DNA of 7,027 nt from Solirubrobacteraceae bacterium (GTDB taxonomy: Bacteria > Actinomycetota > Thermoleophilia > Solirubrobacterales > Solirubrobacteraceae): NCBI GenBank assembly GCA_030447005.1, contig JAUJME010000083.1, positions 1 to 7,027 of the forward strand. The letters are read 5' to 3'. Each line of letters opens with the position of its first letter. Positions within the stretch are counted from its first letter, which is position 1. The notes under the pieces are model-generated. The model was not told where the DNA came from. It searched no databases and saw only the letters and a list, made by a program, of their open reading frames with translations. Below, one piece after another: positions 1 to 5,716 of this stretch. A program made the position numbers and the translations under genes.

Positions 1-533
1 ACGTCGAACATCGCGCGCGCGAACGGGCGCGCCGCGTCGAGCATCCGGCCCTGCTGGGGGATGACCTTCTCGAGCCACCAGCGCGCGACGTCGGGGAAGG
101 ACAGCAGCCGCAGCGTCTCGCCGGTCGGCGCGCAGTCGACGATCACGGCGTCGAACGCCCCGCTCTGGTGATGGCCCTTGATCGCCAGGAGCGCGAACAG
201 CTCGTCGGCGCCCGGCGGGACCGTGAGCTCGTCGGCGGAGATGCGGTCCGCGCCCCGCTCGACGAGCAGGTCGCCGAGCCAGTCCTGCACCGCCGCCCAG
301 TTGGCCTCGAGCTCGACCTGCGCGGTGATCTGCTGCGCCCACAGGCGCGCGCCGACCTCCCGCGGCTCGTCGCCGAGCGCGAGCTCGAGCGCGTCGGCCA
401 GCGAGTGCGCCGGATCGGTCGAGACGACGAGCGTGCGCAGGCCGCCGGCGGCGCACCGGCGGGCGGTCGCGGCGGCCACCGACGTCTTGCCGACACCGCC
501 CTTGCCCGTGTACAGGATCGTCCGGCAGGGCAT
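1..533 (-). CDS. ArsA/Get3-like P-loop ATPase, partial (N-terminal 177 residues)
   Basis: Read from the reverse complement, this is the N-terminal part of an ArsA-family ATPase of the SIMIBI (deviant Walker A) class, a cytoplasmic ATP-driven switch. The deviant Walker A loop GKGGVGKTS is at residues 10-18, STDPAHSLAD at 38-47 matches the switch I region, and DCAPTGETLRLL at 133-144 matches the ArsA/Get3 signature DTAPTGHTLRLL. The frame stays open to the left edge, so the C-terminal part is missing. I chose ATG at 533 because it puts the P-loop ten residues in, usual for the family, and because a candidate -10 element lies ten bases upstream. An ATG at 563 would add ten residues and overlap the divergent lipoprotein start. 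Actinobacterial homologues often occur as two adjacent paralogues (as in Mycobacterium); the partner would lie left of the window. Nothing here shows arsenic export, since no arsB, arsC or arsR is in view. Family certain, cellular role unknown. Confidence 0.93.
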   Translation of the reverse strand, partial: MPCRTILYTGKGGVGKTSVAAATARRCAAGGLRTLVVSTDPAHSLADALELALGDEPREVGARLWAQQITAQVELEANWAAVQDWLGDLLVERGADRISADELTVPPGADELFALLAIKGHHQSGAFDAVIVDCAPTGETLRLLSFPDVARWWLEKVIPQQGRMLDAARPFARAMFD

Positions 534-561
534 CAGCGGCGCGAGTGTACGCTGAGGCGCC
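534..561. promoter_or_regulatory. Divergent promoter with two overlapping -10 elements
   Basis: Only 28 bases separate the two divergent start codons. On the plus strand TACGCT (548-553) ends 8 bases before the lipoprotein ATG at 562. On the minus strand TACACT (549 down to 544) ends 10 bases before the ATPase ATG at 533. Both fit TANNNT and share the TA step at 548-549 within a GTAC palindrome. Spacing of 8 to 10 bases implies leaderless or nearly leaderless transcripts, and no Shine-Dalgarno sequence is visible for either gene. Assignment is by motif and spacing only. Confidence 0.5.
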
Positions 562-1695
562 ATGTTCCGGATGCCTCTCCTGCTGCTCGTCCTGCTCGCC
601 TGCACGCTCGGGTTCGCGGCGTGCGGAGGTGACGACGACGAGGATGTCACGCAGCTGCTGTCGGAGACGTTCGGCAGCGGCGGCGAGGACGTCAAGAGCG
701 GCCGGCTCGACGCGAACCTGCGCCTGAACGCCCAGGGGCTCGCCCAGCTGGCGGGCCCGGTGAGCGTGCGCCTGGCAGGGCCGTTCCAGTCGACCGAGCC
801 GACCGAGCTGCCGCGCTTCGACTTCAACCTCGCGTTCAGCGCGCAGGGCCAGAACCTCGAGGCGGGCGCGGTGTCGACGGGCGACAAGGGCTTCCTGCGC
901 TTCCAGGACCAGGCCTACGCCGTGGGCGACGACCTCTTCCGCCAGTTCCGCGAGGGCTACGCCGAGCAGGCCAAGTGCACGGAGGAGCAGGGCGGGGACG
1001 GCGGTGTGACGTTCAGCGCGCTCGGCATCGACCCCCGCCGGTGGCTGCGCGATCCGCGCAAGGTGGGCGAGGAGGAGGTCGGCGGCGCCGACACCGTCCA
1101 CATCGCCGCCTCGATCGACGTGGCGCGGTTCCTCGAGGACATCAACCGCGTGCTGTCGCGCGCGGACCTGCGCCAGCAGCAGGCCGACCCGTGCAACGAG
1201 CAGCAGGGCAACCAGCCCGAGCGCCAGCCGGGCCGCCAGCTCTCGCCCGAGGAGCGCAGGCAGATCGCCGAGGCGATCAAGGACGCCCGCCTCGACGTCT
1301 GGACCGGCAAGGACGACAGCATCCTCCGGCGGCTGAACGTGGCGCTGCGCTTCGAGGTGCCCGAGGAGGGCCAGGCCAACGCGCAGGGCCTGCAGTCGGG
1401 CGACGTGCGGTTCGATCTGACGCTCGGCGCGGTCAACGACGACCAGCAGATCGAGGCGCCGGCCGACGCGCAGCCGCTCGAGCAGCTCGCGCAGCGGTTC
1501 GGCGGCCAGGTGCCGGGTCTCGGCGGCGCGGGCGCCGGAGCGGGTGGCGCGCCGCCCGCCGAGGGCACGCCGGCACCCAGCGGCGGCACGCCGGCCCCCG
1601 GCGGCCAGGGCTCGTCGGAGTACCTCGAGTGCGTCAACCAGGCCGGCGAGGACGTCAAGAAGCTCCAGGCGTGCGCCGACAAGATCGGGACCTGA
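562..1695 (+). CDS. Secreted lipoprotein, possibly LppX/LprAFG (LolA-like) type
   Basis: A 377-residue exported lipoprotein. Residues 1-20 form a short signal peptide (MFR, then a Leu-rich core) ending in GFAAC, with Cys21 as the likely lipidation site. Phe at -3 is unusual for a lipobox, but the following GGDDDED is a typical flexible acidic start of a mature lipoprotein. Residues about 30-300 alternate polar and apolar residues in amphipathic strands, suggesting a one-layer beta-sheet of the LolA/LppX kind, which carries lipids; I assign this by general character only. C139 and C211 could form a disulfide. A Gly/Pro/Ala linker at about 318-350 contains two copies of GTPAP[SG]G, and the protein ends in a small module (YLECV...LQACADKIGT) with C357 and C371. 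ATG 562 is favoured by the -10 element at 548-553; ATG 571 is the alternative. The reductase-like gene overlaps its 3' end, so the two are probably co-transcribed. Confidence 0.85.
   Translation: MFRMPLLLLVLLACTLGFAACGGDDDEDVTQLLSETFGSGGEDVKSGRLDANLRLNAQGLAQLAGPVSVRLAGPFQSTEPTELPRFDFNLAFSAQGQNLEAGAVSTGDKGFLRFQDQAYAVGDDLFRQFREGYAEQAKCTEEQGGDGGVTFSALGIDPRRWLRDPRKVGEEEVGGADTVHIAASIDVARFLEDINRVLSRADLRQQQADPCNEQQGNQPERQPGRQLSPEERRQIAEAIKDARLDVWTGKDDSILRRLNVALRFEVPEEGQANAQGLQSGDVRFDLTLGAVNDDQQIEAPADAQPLEQLAQRFGGQVPGLGGAGAGAGGAPPAEGTPAPSGGTPAPGGQGSSEYLECVNQAGEDVKKLQACADKIGT
1564..1605 (+). repeat. Two tandem 21-bp repeats coding the GTPAP linker
   Basis: Two adjacent 21-base units (1564-1584 and 1585-1605) match at 19 of 21 positions. 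They encode GTPAPSG and GTPAPGG in the flexible linker of the lipoprotein. This is a likely slippage product within a surface linker rather than a regulatory element. Confidence 0.75.
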
Positions 1696-2804
1696 CCCAC
1701 ACCGCCGTCGGCACCTGGTCCGGCGGGCGCTTCATGCACTTCGGCGAGCCGCTCGACGACGAGCGGCTCGCGGCGCTCATCCGCCCCGGCGACGACATCG
1801 GCACGGTGATCACCGCCGACGCCTACGGCGCCGGCGAGGCCGACCGGCTCCTCGGCCGCGCCCTCACGGGCGTCGAGCGCGACGCGGTGCGCATCGTCGG
1901 CGCCGTCGGCCACGACTTCTACGAGGGCGAGCGCGAGGGCGCCAAGGGCTTCCCGCGCTTCACCGACCCGCGGCTGCGCGGGCCGGGCGCGTACGGCGAC
2001 TACCTGCGGATGGCGACCGAGCGGTCGCTCGAGCGCGTCGGGATCGACCGCTTCGACCTGCTGCTGCTGCACAACCCCGACCGCGCGGGGTACACGAGCG
2101 ATGCGGTCTGGGCCGGCATGGCCGCGCTGCGCGACGCCGGCCTGACCTGCGCGCTCGGCGTCGCCCCCGGGCCCGCCAACGGCTTCACGCTCGACCTCAT
2201 CGACTGCTTCGAGCGCTTCGGCGCGCTGATCGACTGGGCGATGGTCATCCTCAGCCCGATGGAGCCGTGGCCCGGCGAGCTGTGCCTCGCCGCCGCGGCG
2301 CGCGAGGACGTCGAGGTGATCACGCGCGTGGTCGACTACGGCGGGCTCTTCTGGGACGACGTCGAGCCCGGCCACGCGTTCGCCGAGCGCGACCACCGGC
2401 TGTTCCGCCCCCAGGGGTGGGTCGAGGCGGGGCGCGCGAAGCTCGAGGCGATGCGCCCGATCGCCGCGCGCCACGGCCTGACGCCGCTGCAGCTCGCGTG
2501 CGCCTGGAACCTCGCGCACGACGCCGTCGCCTGCGTGGCTCCGACGCTCATCCAGGAGCTCGGGGGCCGTCCTGTCGAGGCCAAGCGCGCCGAGCTCGCC
2601 GCCGTCCCCGCCGTCTCGCCGCTCACCGCCGAGGAGGTGGCCGAGCTGCGCTCGATCGGCGACAACCGCGGGTCGATGCTGCTCAAGGGCGCGACGCCCG
2701 ACCACGACGGACCCGCGCTCACCGACCGCTGGCCGCTCGACGACGACCTCCAGGCGCTCGCCGCCCGCTGGTCGATCGACCCGGGCGACCTGGCCAAGTC
2801 CTGA
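1671..2804 (+). CDS. Aldo/keto reductase-like TIM-barrel protein with degenerate active site
   Basis: About 377 residues from GTG 1671. The N-terminal AVGTW strand, TADAYGAGEADRLLGRAL (matching the family's DTADVYG...LLGRAL block) and DLLLLHNPD (matching DLYQLHRPD) place it in the aldo/keto reductase superfamily of NAD(P)H-dependent cytoplasmic oxidoreductases. Of the Asp-Tyr-Lys-His tetrad, Tyr52 and His134 are recognisable. The DTAD Asp is Ile or Thr here, and the ATKVG Lys position reads GAVG (residues 77-80). The late I-P-G-A cofactor motif reads TLIQELGG instead. It may therefore use different chemistry or have a non-redox role. The start is uncertain. The first in-frame ATG (1734) would cut off the conserved GTW strand, so I prefer GTG 1671, which overlaps the lipoprotein by 25 bases; CTG 1692, overlapping the TGA, is also possible. 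Codon use is strongly coding from about 1695 on. The gene ends 28 bases before the exchanger. Confidence 0.8.
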   Translation: MRRQDRDLTHTAVGTWSGGRFMHFGEPLDDERLAALIRPGDDIGTVITADAYGAGEADRLLGRALTGVERDAVRIVGAVGHDFYEGEREGAKGFPRFTDPRLRGPGAYGDYLRMATERSLERVGIDRFDLLLLHNPDRAGYTSDAVWAGMAALRDAGLTCALGVAPGPANGFTLDLIDCFERFGALIDWAMVILSPMEPWPGELCLAAAAREDVEVITRVVDYGGLFWDDVEPGHAFAERDHRLFRPQGWVEAGRAKLEAMRPIAARHGLTPLQLACAWNLAHDAVACVAPTLIQELGGRPVEAKRAELAAVPAVSPLTAEEVAELRSIGDNRGSMLLKGATPDHDGPALTDRWPLDDDLQALAARWSIDPGDLAKS

Positions 2805-2818
2805 GCGCGCCGGCCGCA

Positions 2819-2832
2819 GTACCTTCTCGCGC
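2819..2832 (+). promoter_or_regulatory. Candidate -10 element of the caxA-terC unit
   Basis: GTACCTT at 2819-2825 contains a TANNNT hexamer (2820-2825) ending seven bases before the GTG at 2833. That spacing suits a leaderless transcript beginning at the start codon. No Shine-Dalgarno sequence is evident in the 28-base gap. Read-through from the upstream reductase-like gene is also possible. Confidence 0.4.
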
Positions 2833-3948
2833 GTGACCAAGCTGCGCAGGTTCCTCCTCAGCGGGTCGGGCTGGCCCTACCTGCTGGTCCCGTTCATCTT
2901 CATCGCGGTCGCCCTCGAGCTCGCGCACGCCGAGGCGACCCTCATCTTCGTCGCCGCGGCCCTCGGCGTGATCCCGACCGCGGCGCTGATGGGCCGGTCG
3001 ACCGAGGAGCTGGCCGCGCGGACCGGTCCGGGCATCGGCGGCTTCCTGAACGTGACGTTCGGCAACTTCCCCGAGCTGGTCATCGCGTTCTTCGCCCTGA
3101 ACGCGGGCCTGCAGGAGGTCGTCAAGGCGTCGATCATCGGCTCGATCCTCGGCAACATCCTGCTCGTCATGGGCCTGGCGATGTTCGTCGGCGGGCGCAA
3201 GCGCGAGCGGCAGTTCTTCGACCGCACCGCCGCCAACGTGCAGGTGCTGATGCTGCTCCTCGCGGCCGGCGCGCTCGTCCTGCCGGCGGCGTTCGAGCTG
3301 ATCGACGGCGGGCGCCTGCCGCGGGTCGGCGAGGAGGAGGTCAACTTCCGCAACGAGGTCGAGACGATGTCGTTCGTCGTCGCGATCATCCTCCTCGGGA
3401 CCTACGCCGCCGGCCTGCTGTTCAGCCTCAAGACCCACCGCCGGCTGTTCAACCCGTCCGGGGAGGAGGAGCACCACGATGCCTGGCCGATCAGGCGCTC
3501 CGTCATCACGCTCGCCGTCGCCGGCGTCGCCGTCGGCGTCATGTCCGAGGTGCTCGTCGGGTCGATCATCGAGGCGTCCGAGCAGTTCGGCATCAGCGAG
3601 TTCTTCGTCGGCCTGATCATCGTGGCGATCGTCGGCAACGCCGCCGAGCACTGGGTGGCCATCTACTTCGCCGCCAAGGACAAGATGGACCTGGCGGTCA
3701 ACATCTCGATCGGCTCGAGCGCCCAGATCGCGCTGTTCGTCGCGCCGGTGCTCGTGCTGCTCTCGTTCGTCCCCGGCATCGGCGAGCACCCGATGGCGCT
3801 GGTGTTCAACGGCTACGAGCTCGTCGCCGTGCTGCTGGCGATCCTCGTCGCGAACTTCGTCGTCAACGAGGGCGAGTCGACGTGGTTCGAGGGTGTGCAG
3901 TTGTTGGCGCTGTACGCGGTCCTCGGTGTGGTCTTCTTCTACGCATGA
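2833..3948 (+). CDS. CaxA-type calcium/proton exchanger
   Basis: A 371-residue polytopic inner-membrane protein of the Ca2+:cation antiporter superfamily, CAX branch, which exports Ca2+ (and often Mn2+ or other divalent cations) in exchange for protons. Both signature repeats are present: c-1 as GNFPELVIA (residues 77-85, with E81) and c-2 as GNAAEHWVA (268-276, with E272). These acidic residues line the ion path in the family. About ten or eleven hydrophobic segments form two homologous halves, joined by a hydrophilic region near 205-220 with the acidic stretch GEEEHHD, the expected place for the CAX acidic linker. Length is typical for bacterial members. GTG 2833 is the first usable start and gives the usual charged N-terminus MTKLRRF. 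The c-1 motif has Phe-Pro where most family members have Ala-Thr. The stop overlaps the terC start as ATGA, implying translational coupling. Confidence 0.93.
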   Translation: MTKLRRFLLSGSGWPYLLVPFIFIAVALELAHAEATLIFVAAALGVIPTAALMGRSTEELAARTGPGIGGFLNVTFGNFPELVIAFFALNAGLQEVVKASIIGSILGNILLVMGLAMFVGGRKRERQFFDRTAANVQVLMLLLAAGALVLPAAFELIDGGRLPRVGEEEVNFRNEVETMSFVVAIILLGTYAAGLLFSLKTHRRLFNPSGEEEHHDAWPIRRSVITLAVAGVAVGVMSEVLVGSIIEASEQFGISEFFVGLIIVAIVGNAAEHWVAIYFAAKDKMDLAVNISIGSSAQIALFVAPVLVLLSFVPGIGEHPMALVFNGYELVAVLLAILVANFVVNEGESTWFEGVQLLALYAVLGVVFFYA

Positions 3949-4973
3949 GCCAGGAGTTCATCGAGTTCGGCGTCCTCATCGCCGCCCTGCTGGTCTTCCT
4001 GTGGGTCGACCTGCACTTCTTCGCGCGCGGGCGCGACCCGAGCTTCCGCGAGGGCGTCGTCTGGAGCATCGGCTGGCTGGTGCTCAGCCTGCTCGCCGGC
4101 GTCGTGCTGCTCGCCGCCGAGGGGGCGACCCCGGCGACCGAGTACACGACGGTCTACCTGATCGAGCGGTCGCTGTCGCTCGACAACCTGTTCGTGTTCC
4201 TGCTGCTGTTCGCGTACTTCGGCGTGCCCGTCGAGCTGCGCGCGCGGCTGCTGTTCTTCGGCATCGTCTTCGCGCTGGTCCTGCGCGGCCTGGCGATCCT
4301 CGGCGGCCTCGCGCTGCTCGAGCAGTTCGAGTTCATCATCTACGTCCTCGGCGGGCTGCTGATCCTGCTCGCCTACCGGATCCTCAAGGGCGTCGCCGAG
4401 AACGTCGACCCGGACAAGAACTTCGCCGTGCGCCTGGTGCGCCGCATCTTCCCGGTCACGAGCGAGTACCACGGCAACCGCTGGTTCGTGCCGGAGGGCC
4501 GGCCGCCCAAGCGCCACGCCACGCCGCTGTTCGTCTGCCTGGCCGCGGTCGTGGCGGCCGACATCGCCTTCGCGATCGACTCGATCCCGGCCGCGTTCGC
4601 CATCACCGACGACGAGTTCGTCATCTGGATGGGCAACGTCTTCGCGTTGCTCGGCCTGCGGGCGCTCTTCGTCCTCGTCGAGGGGCTGATCCGGCGCTTC
4701 CGCTACCTCAACCAGACGATCGCGATCGTCCTGGCGATCGTGGGGATCCAGCTGATCCTGCAGGAGGCCGGCGTCCTGAAGCTGAGCGAGGGCGCCAAGC
4801 TCGGCATCGTCGCGCTGGCCTTCACGATCGGGATCGTCGGATCGCTCGTCGCCGACCGGCGCGACCCGCGGGCGGAGGAGCATCGCGAGGAGCGCCTCGC
4901 CGAGCACGGCCGGCTGCCGGGCGAGCCCGCCGACGACCCGGTCGACGACCGGGTCGGCCCGACGCCGCGCTAG
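3945..4973 (+). CDS. TerC/Alx-family integral membrane metal exporter
   Basis: A 342-residue membrane protein of the TerC family. E. coli Alx and the Bacillus TerC proteins export Mn2+; other relatives belong to tellurite-resistance loci. Family motifs are clear: IERSLSLDNLFVF (residues 73-85, with E74, D80 and N81) and ADIAFAIDSIPAAFAIT (205-221, with D206 and D212). These paired acidic residues in membrane helices are the presumed metal site. About eight or nine transmembrane segments are visible. They are followed by a soluble tail from about 300 on, rich in Arg, Glu, Asp and Pro (RRDPRAEEHREERLAEHG), longer than needed for the transporter core. ATG 3945 overlaps the exchanger stop (ATGA), fixing both the start and the coupling. 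With no TerD, TerZ or TerB gene in view, the neighbour points to divalent cation homeostasis rather than tellurite resistance. Substrate (Mn2+ or Ca2+) is inferred. Confidence 0.93.
   Translation: MSQEFIEFGVLIAALLVFLWVDLHFFARGRDPSFREGVVWSIGWLVLSLLAGVVLLAAEGATPATEYTTVYLIERSLSLDNLFVFLLLFAYFGVPVELRARLLFFGIVFALVLRGLAILGGLALLEQFEFIIYVLGGLLILLAYRILKGVAENVDPDKNFAVRLVRRIFPVTSEYHGNRWFVPEGRPPKRHATPLFVCLAAVVAADIAFAIDSIPAAFAITDDEFVIWMGNVFALLGLRALFVLVEGLIRRFRYLNQTIAIVLAIVGIQLILQEAGVLKLSEGAKLGIVALAFTIGIVGSLVADRRDPRAEEHREERLAEHGRLPGEPADDPVDDRVGPTPR
4934..4956. terminator. Perfect 10-bp stem at the convergent 3' ends, possible terminator
   Basis: CGACCCGGTC (4934-4943) and GACCGGGTCG (4947-4956) are exact reverse complements around a three-base loop. 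The stem lies in the last codons of terC (part of the DDPVDDRVG tail) and 14 bases beyond the stop of the minus-strand gene. There is no T-run on either side, so it would be a U-less, I-shaped terminator of the kind proposed for actinobacteria. It could equally reflect the codon repetition of the tail. Confidence 0.4.
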
Positions 4974-5284
4974 GCGCCGGGCTCCTCGATCACCGGCGGC
5001 GGGGGCTCCTCCTCCGGATCGGCGACGTCCTCGCCGATGTCGTCGGACGCCGGTCGCTGGGTGACCTGGAAGCGCTCGATCATCGCGTCGCGCCGCGCCT
5101 CGTCGACCGGCGCATCGTCGCCGATCAGCACCCAGTCCGCGCCCTCGAAGTCCTCCATGTTGAAGATCTCCGTGTCGACGTCGACGGTGTCGTCGACGAT
5201 GATCACGACGTCGGTCTGCGGGTTGAAGTACGTGCCGGGTCGGTTGACGAGCTCGTCGAGCTCGAAGGTGCGGGGATCAGCCAT
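4970..5284 (-). CDS. Small acidic protein of unknown function (RPGTYFNP motif)
   Basis: A 104-residue, strongly acidic, cytoplasmic-looking protein with no signal peptide or membrane segment. Residues 1-75 look like a small folded domain. They begin ADPRTFELDELVNRPGTYFNP, followed by the hydrophobic strand DVVIIVDD, then FNMEDFEGADWVLIGDD, which reads as alternating strands and turns, and a helix DEARRDAMIERF. The last 25 or so residues are an acidic and Pro-rich disordered tail (PEEEPPPPVIEEP). I recognise no characterised family; it resembles small hypothetical proteins of Thermoleophilia. It starts ten bases after the stop of the upstream membrane protein, so the two form a likely operon. 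The purine-rich TAGGGA, nine bases upstream of the ATG on its strand and partly in the preceding stop codon, may serve as a weak ribosome site. Its stop codon overlaps the terC stop on the other strand (CTAG). Confidence 0.8.
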   Translation of the reverse strand: MADPRTFELDELVNRPGTYFNPQTDVVIIVDDTVDVDTEIFNMEDFEGADWVLIGDDAPVDEARRDAMIERFQVTQRPASDDIGEDVADPEEEPPPPVIEEPGA

Positions 5285-5294
5285 GCGGCGGTCC

Positions 5295-5714
5295 CTACCC
5301 CGTCAGGTCGCGGATCTGACGCTGCACCTCGGCCTCGACGTCGAGCGGCTCGCGGCCGCGCCTGACCAGGCGCTGGTTGCGGGCCTCGACGAGCGAGCGG
5401 ATCTCGGCCTCGAGCCCCGGGTCGACCGCCGGCCGGGTGAGCCGCGCGACCTCCTCGTCCACGTCGAGCGGCGCCTGCCCCCGGGCGACCCGCCGCGCGT
5501 TGCGGGCGTCGAGCATCTGGCGGATCTCCTCGTCGCGCTCGGCGGCGGCCACCGCGCCCGTCGGCGCCGGGCGGGATCCGCCCCGCCCGTCGTCGTCCTC
5601 GAACAGCCCCCCGCGCCCGACGTGCTGGTAGCGGTCGCCGCGCAGGCTGGCGATCGCCACGATCGCCGCGACGACGACGACACCGAAGAGCACGTAGCCG
5701 AAGGCGTCCTCCAC
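5295..5714 (-). CDS. Single-pass membrane protein with duplicated RN-x-R...RG..PLDVE motif, unknown function
   Basis: A 139-residue protein. Residues about 7-24 form one membrane helix (YVLFGVVVVAAIVAIASL). A Gly/Asp-rich linker (about 33-58) follows, then two copies of a 31-residue charged motif at 61-91 and 102-132. The copies agree at 17 of 31 positions, with core pattern EIR-x4-ARN-x-R-x-V-x-RG-x2-PLDV. The motif would form a helix-turn-helix hairpin, with ARN-x-R on the first helix and PLDV-x2-EV starting the second; this recalls SHOCT-like short C-terminal domains, but I cannot assign it to that family. A cytoplasmic tail anchored by an N-terminal helix is the likely topology, with the Arg after the helix inside. 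GTG 5714 gives MEDAFGYVLFG; GTG 5693 is an alternative just before the helix. The downstream acidic gene follows after ten bases. Confidence 0.8.
   Translation of the reverse strand: MEDAFGYVLFGVVVVAAIVAIASLRGDRYQHVGRGGLFEDDDGRGGSRPAPTGAVAAAERDEEIRQMLDARNARRVARGQAPLDVDEEVARLTRPAVDPGLEAEIRSLVEARNQRLVRRGREPLDVEAEVQRQIRDLTG
5319..5411 (-). repeat. Second copy of the 31-residue duplicated motif
   Basis: Codes residues 102-132 (EAEIRSLVEARNQR...PLDVEAEVQR). It is paired with the copy at 5442-5534, offset by 41 residues, with 17 of 31 residues identical. Confidence 0.8.
5442..5534 (-). repeat. First copy of the 31-residue duplicated motif
   Basis: Codes residues 61-91 (DEEIRQMLDARNAR...PLDVDEEVAR). 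It is paired with the copy at 5319-5411 and separated from it by the short Thr/Pro-containing spacer LTRPAVDPGL. Confidence 0.8.
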
Positions 5715-5716
5715 AC

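Noticed and set aside
1..533. Arsenic-resistance locus
   Set aside because: ArsA-type ATPases have other roles in actinobacteria, and no arsB, arsC, arsD or arsR gene is next to it within the window.
957..2840. 627-residue open frame on the minus strand
   Set aside because: It lies antisense to the lipoprotein and the reductase-like gene, is Arg/Ala/Gly-rich with no domain pattern, and arises because stop codons are rare in high-GC DNA.
2719..3789. Minus-strand frame antisense to the exchanger (356 residues)
   Set aside because: Low-complexity Asp/Arg/Glu composition mirrors the hydrophobic codons of the membrane protein opposite; the plus-strand frame has both Cax motifs.
3882..3944. Longer start for terC at 3882
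   Set aside because: The extra 21 residues lie over the exchanger's coding end and read as shadow; the ATGA overlap at 3945 gives the family's usual N-terminus.
3939..4907. Minus-strand frame antisense to terC (322 residues)
   Set aside because: Gln/Glu/Asp/Arg-rich shadow of a membrane protein; the plus-strand frame carries the TerC motifs.
3945..4973. Tellurite-resistance (ter) operon
   Set aside because: Only a TerC-family gene is present; no TerB, TerD, TerE or TerZ genes are in the window and the coupled partner is a Ca2+/H+ exchanger.
5303..5716. 137-residue minus-strand frame starting MWRTPSATC
   Set aside because: Different frame from the duplicated-motif protein; Ser/Arg-rich without a membrane helix or repeats, so a shadow.
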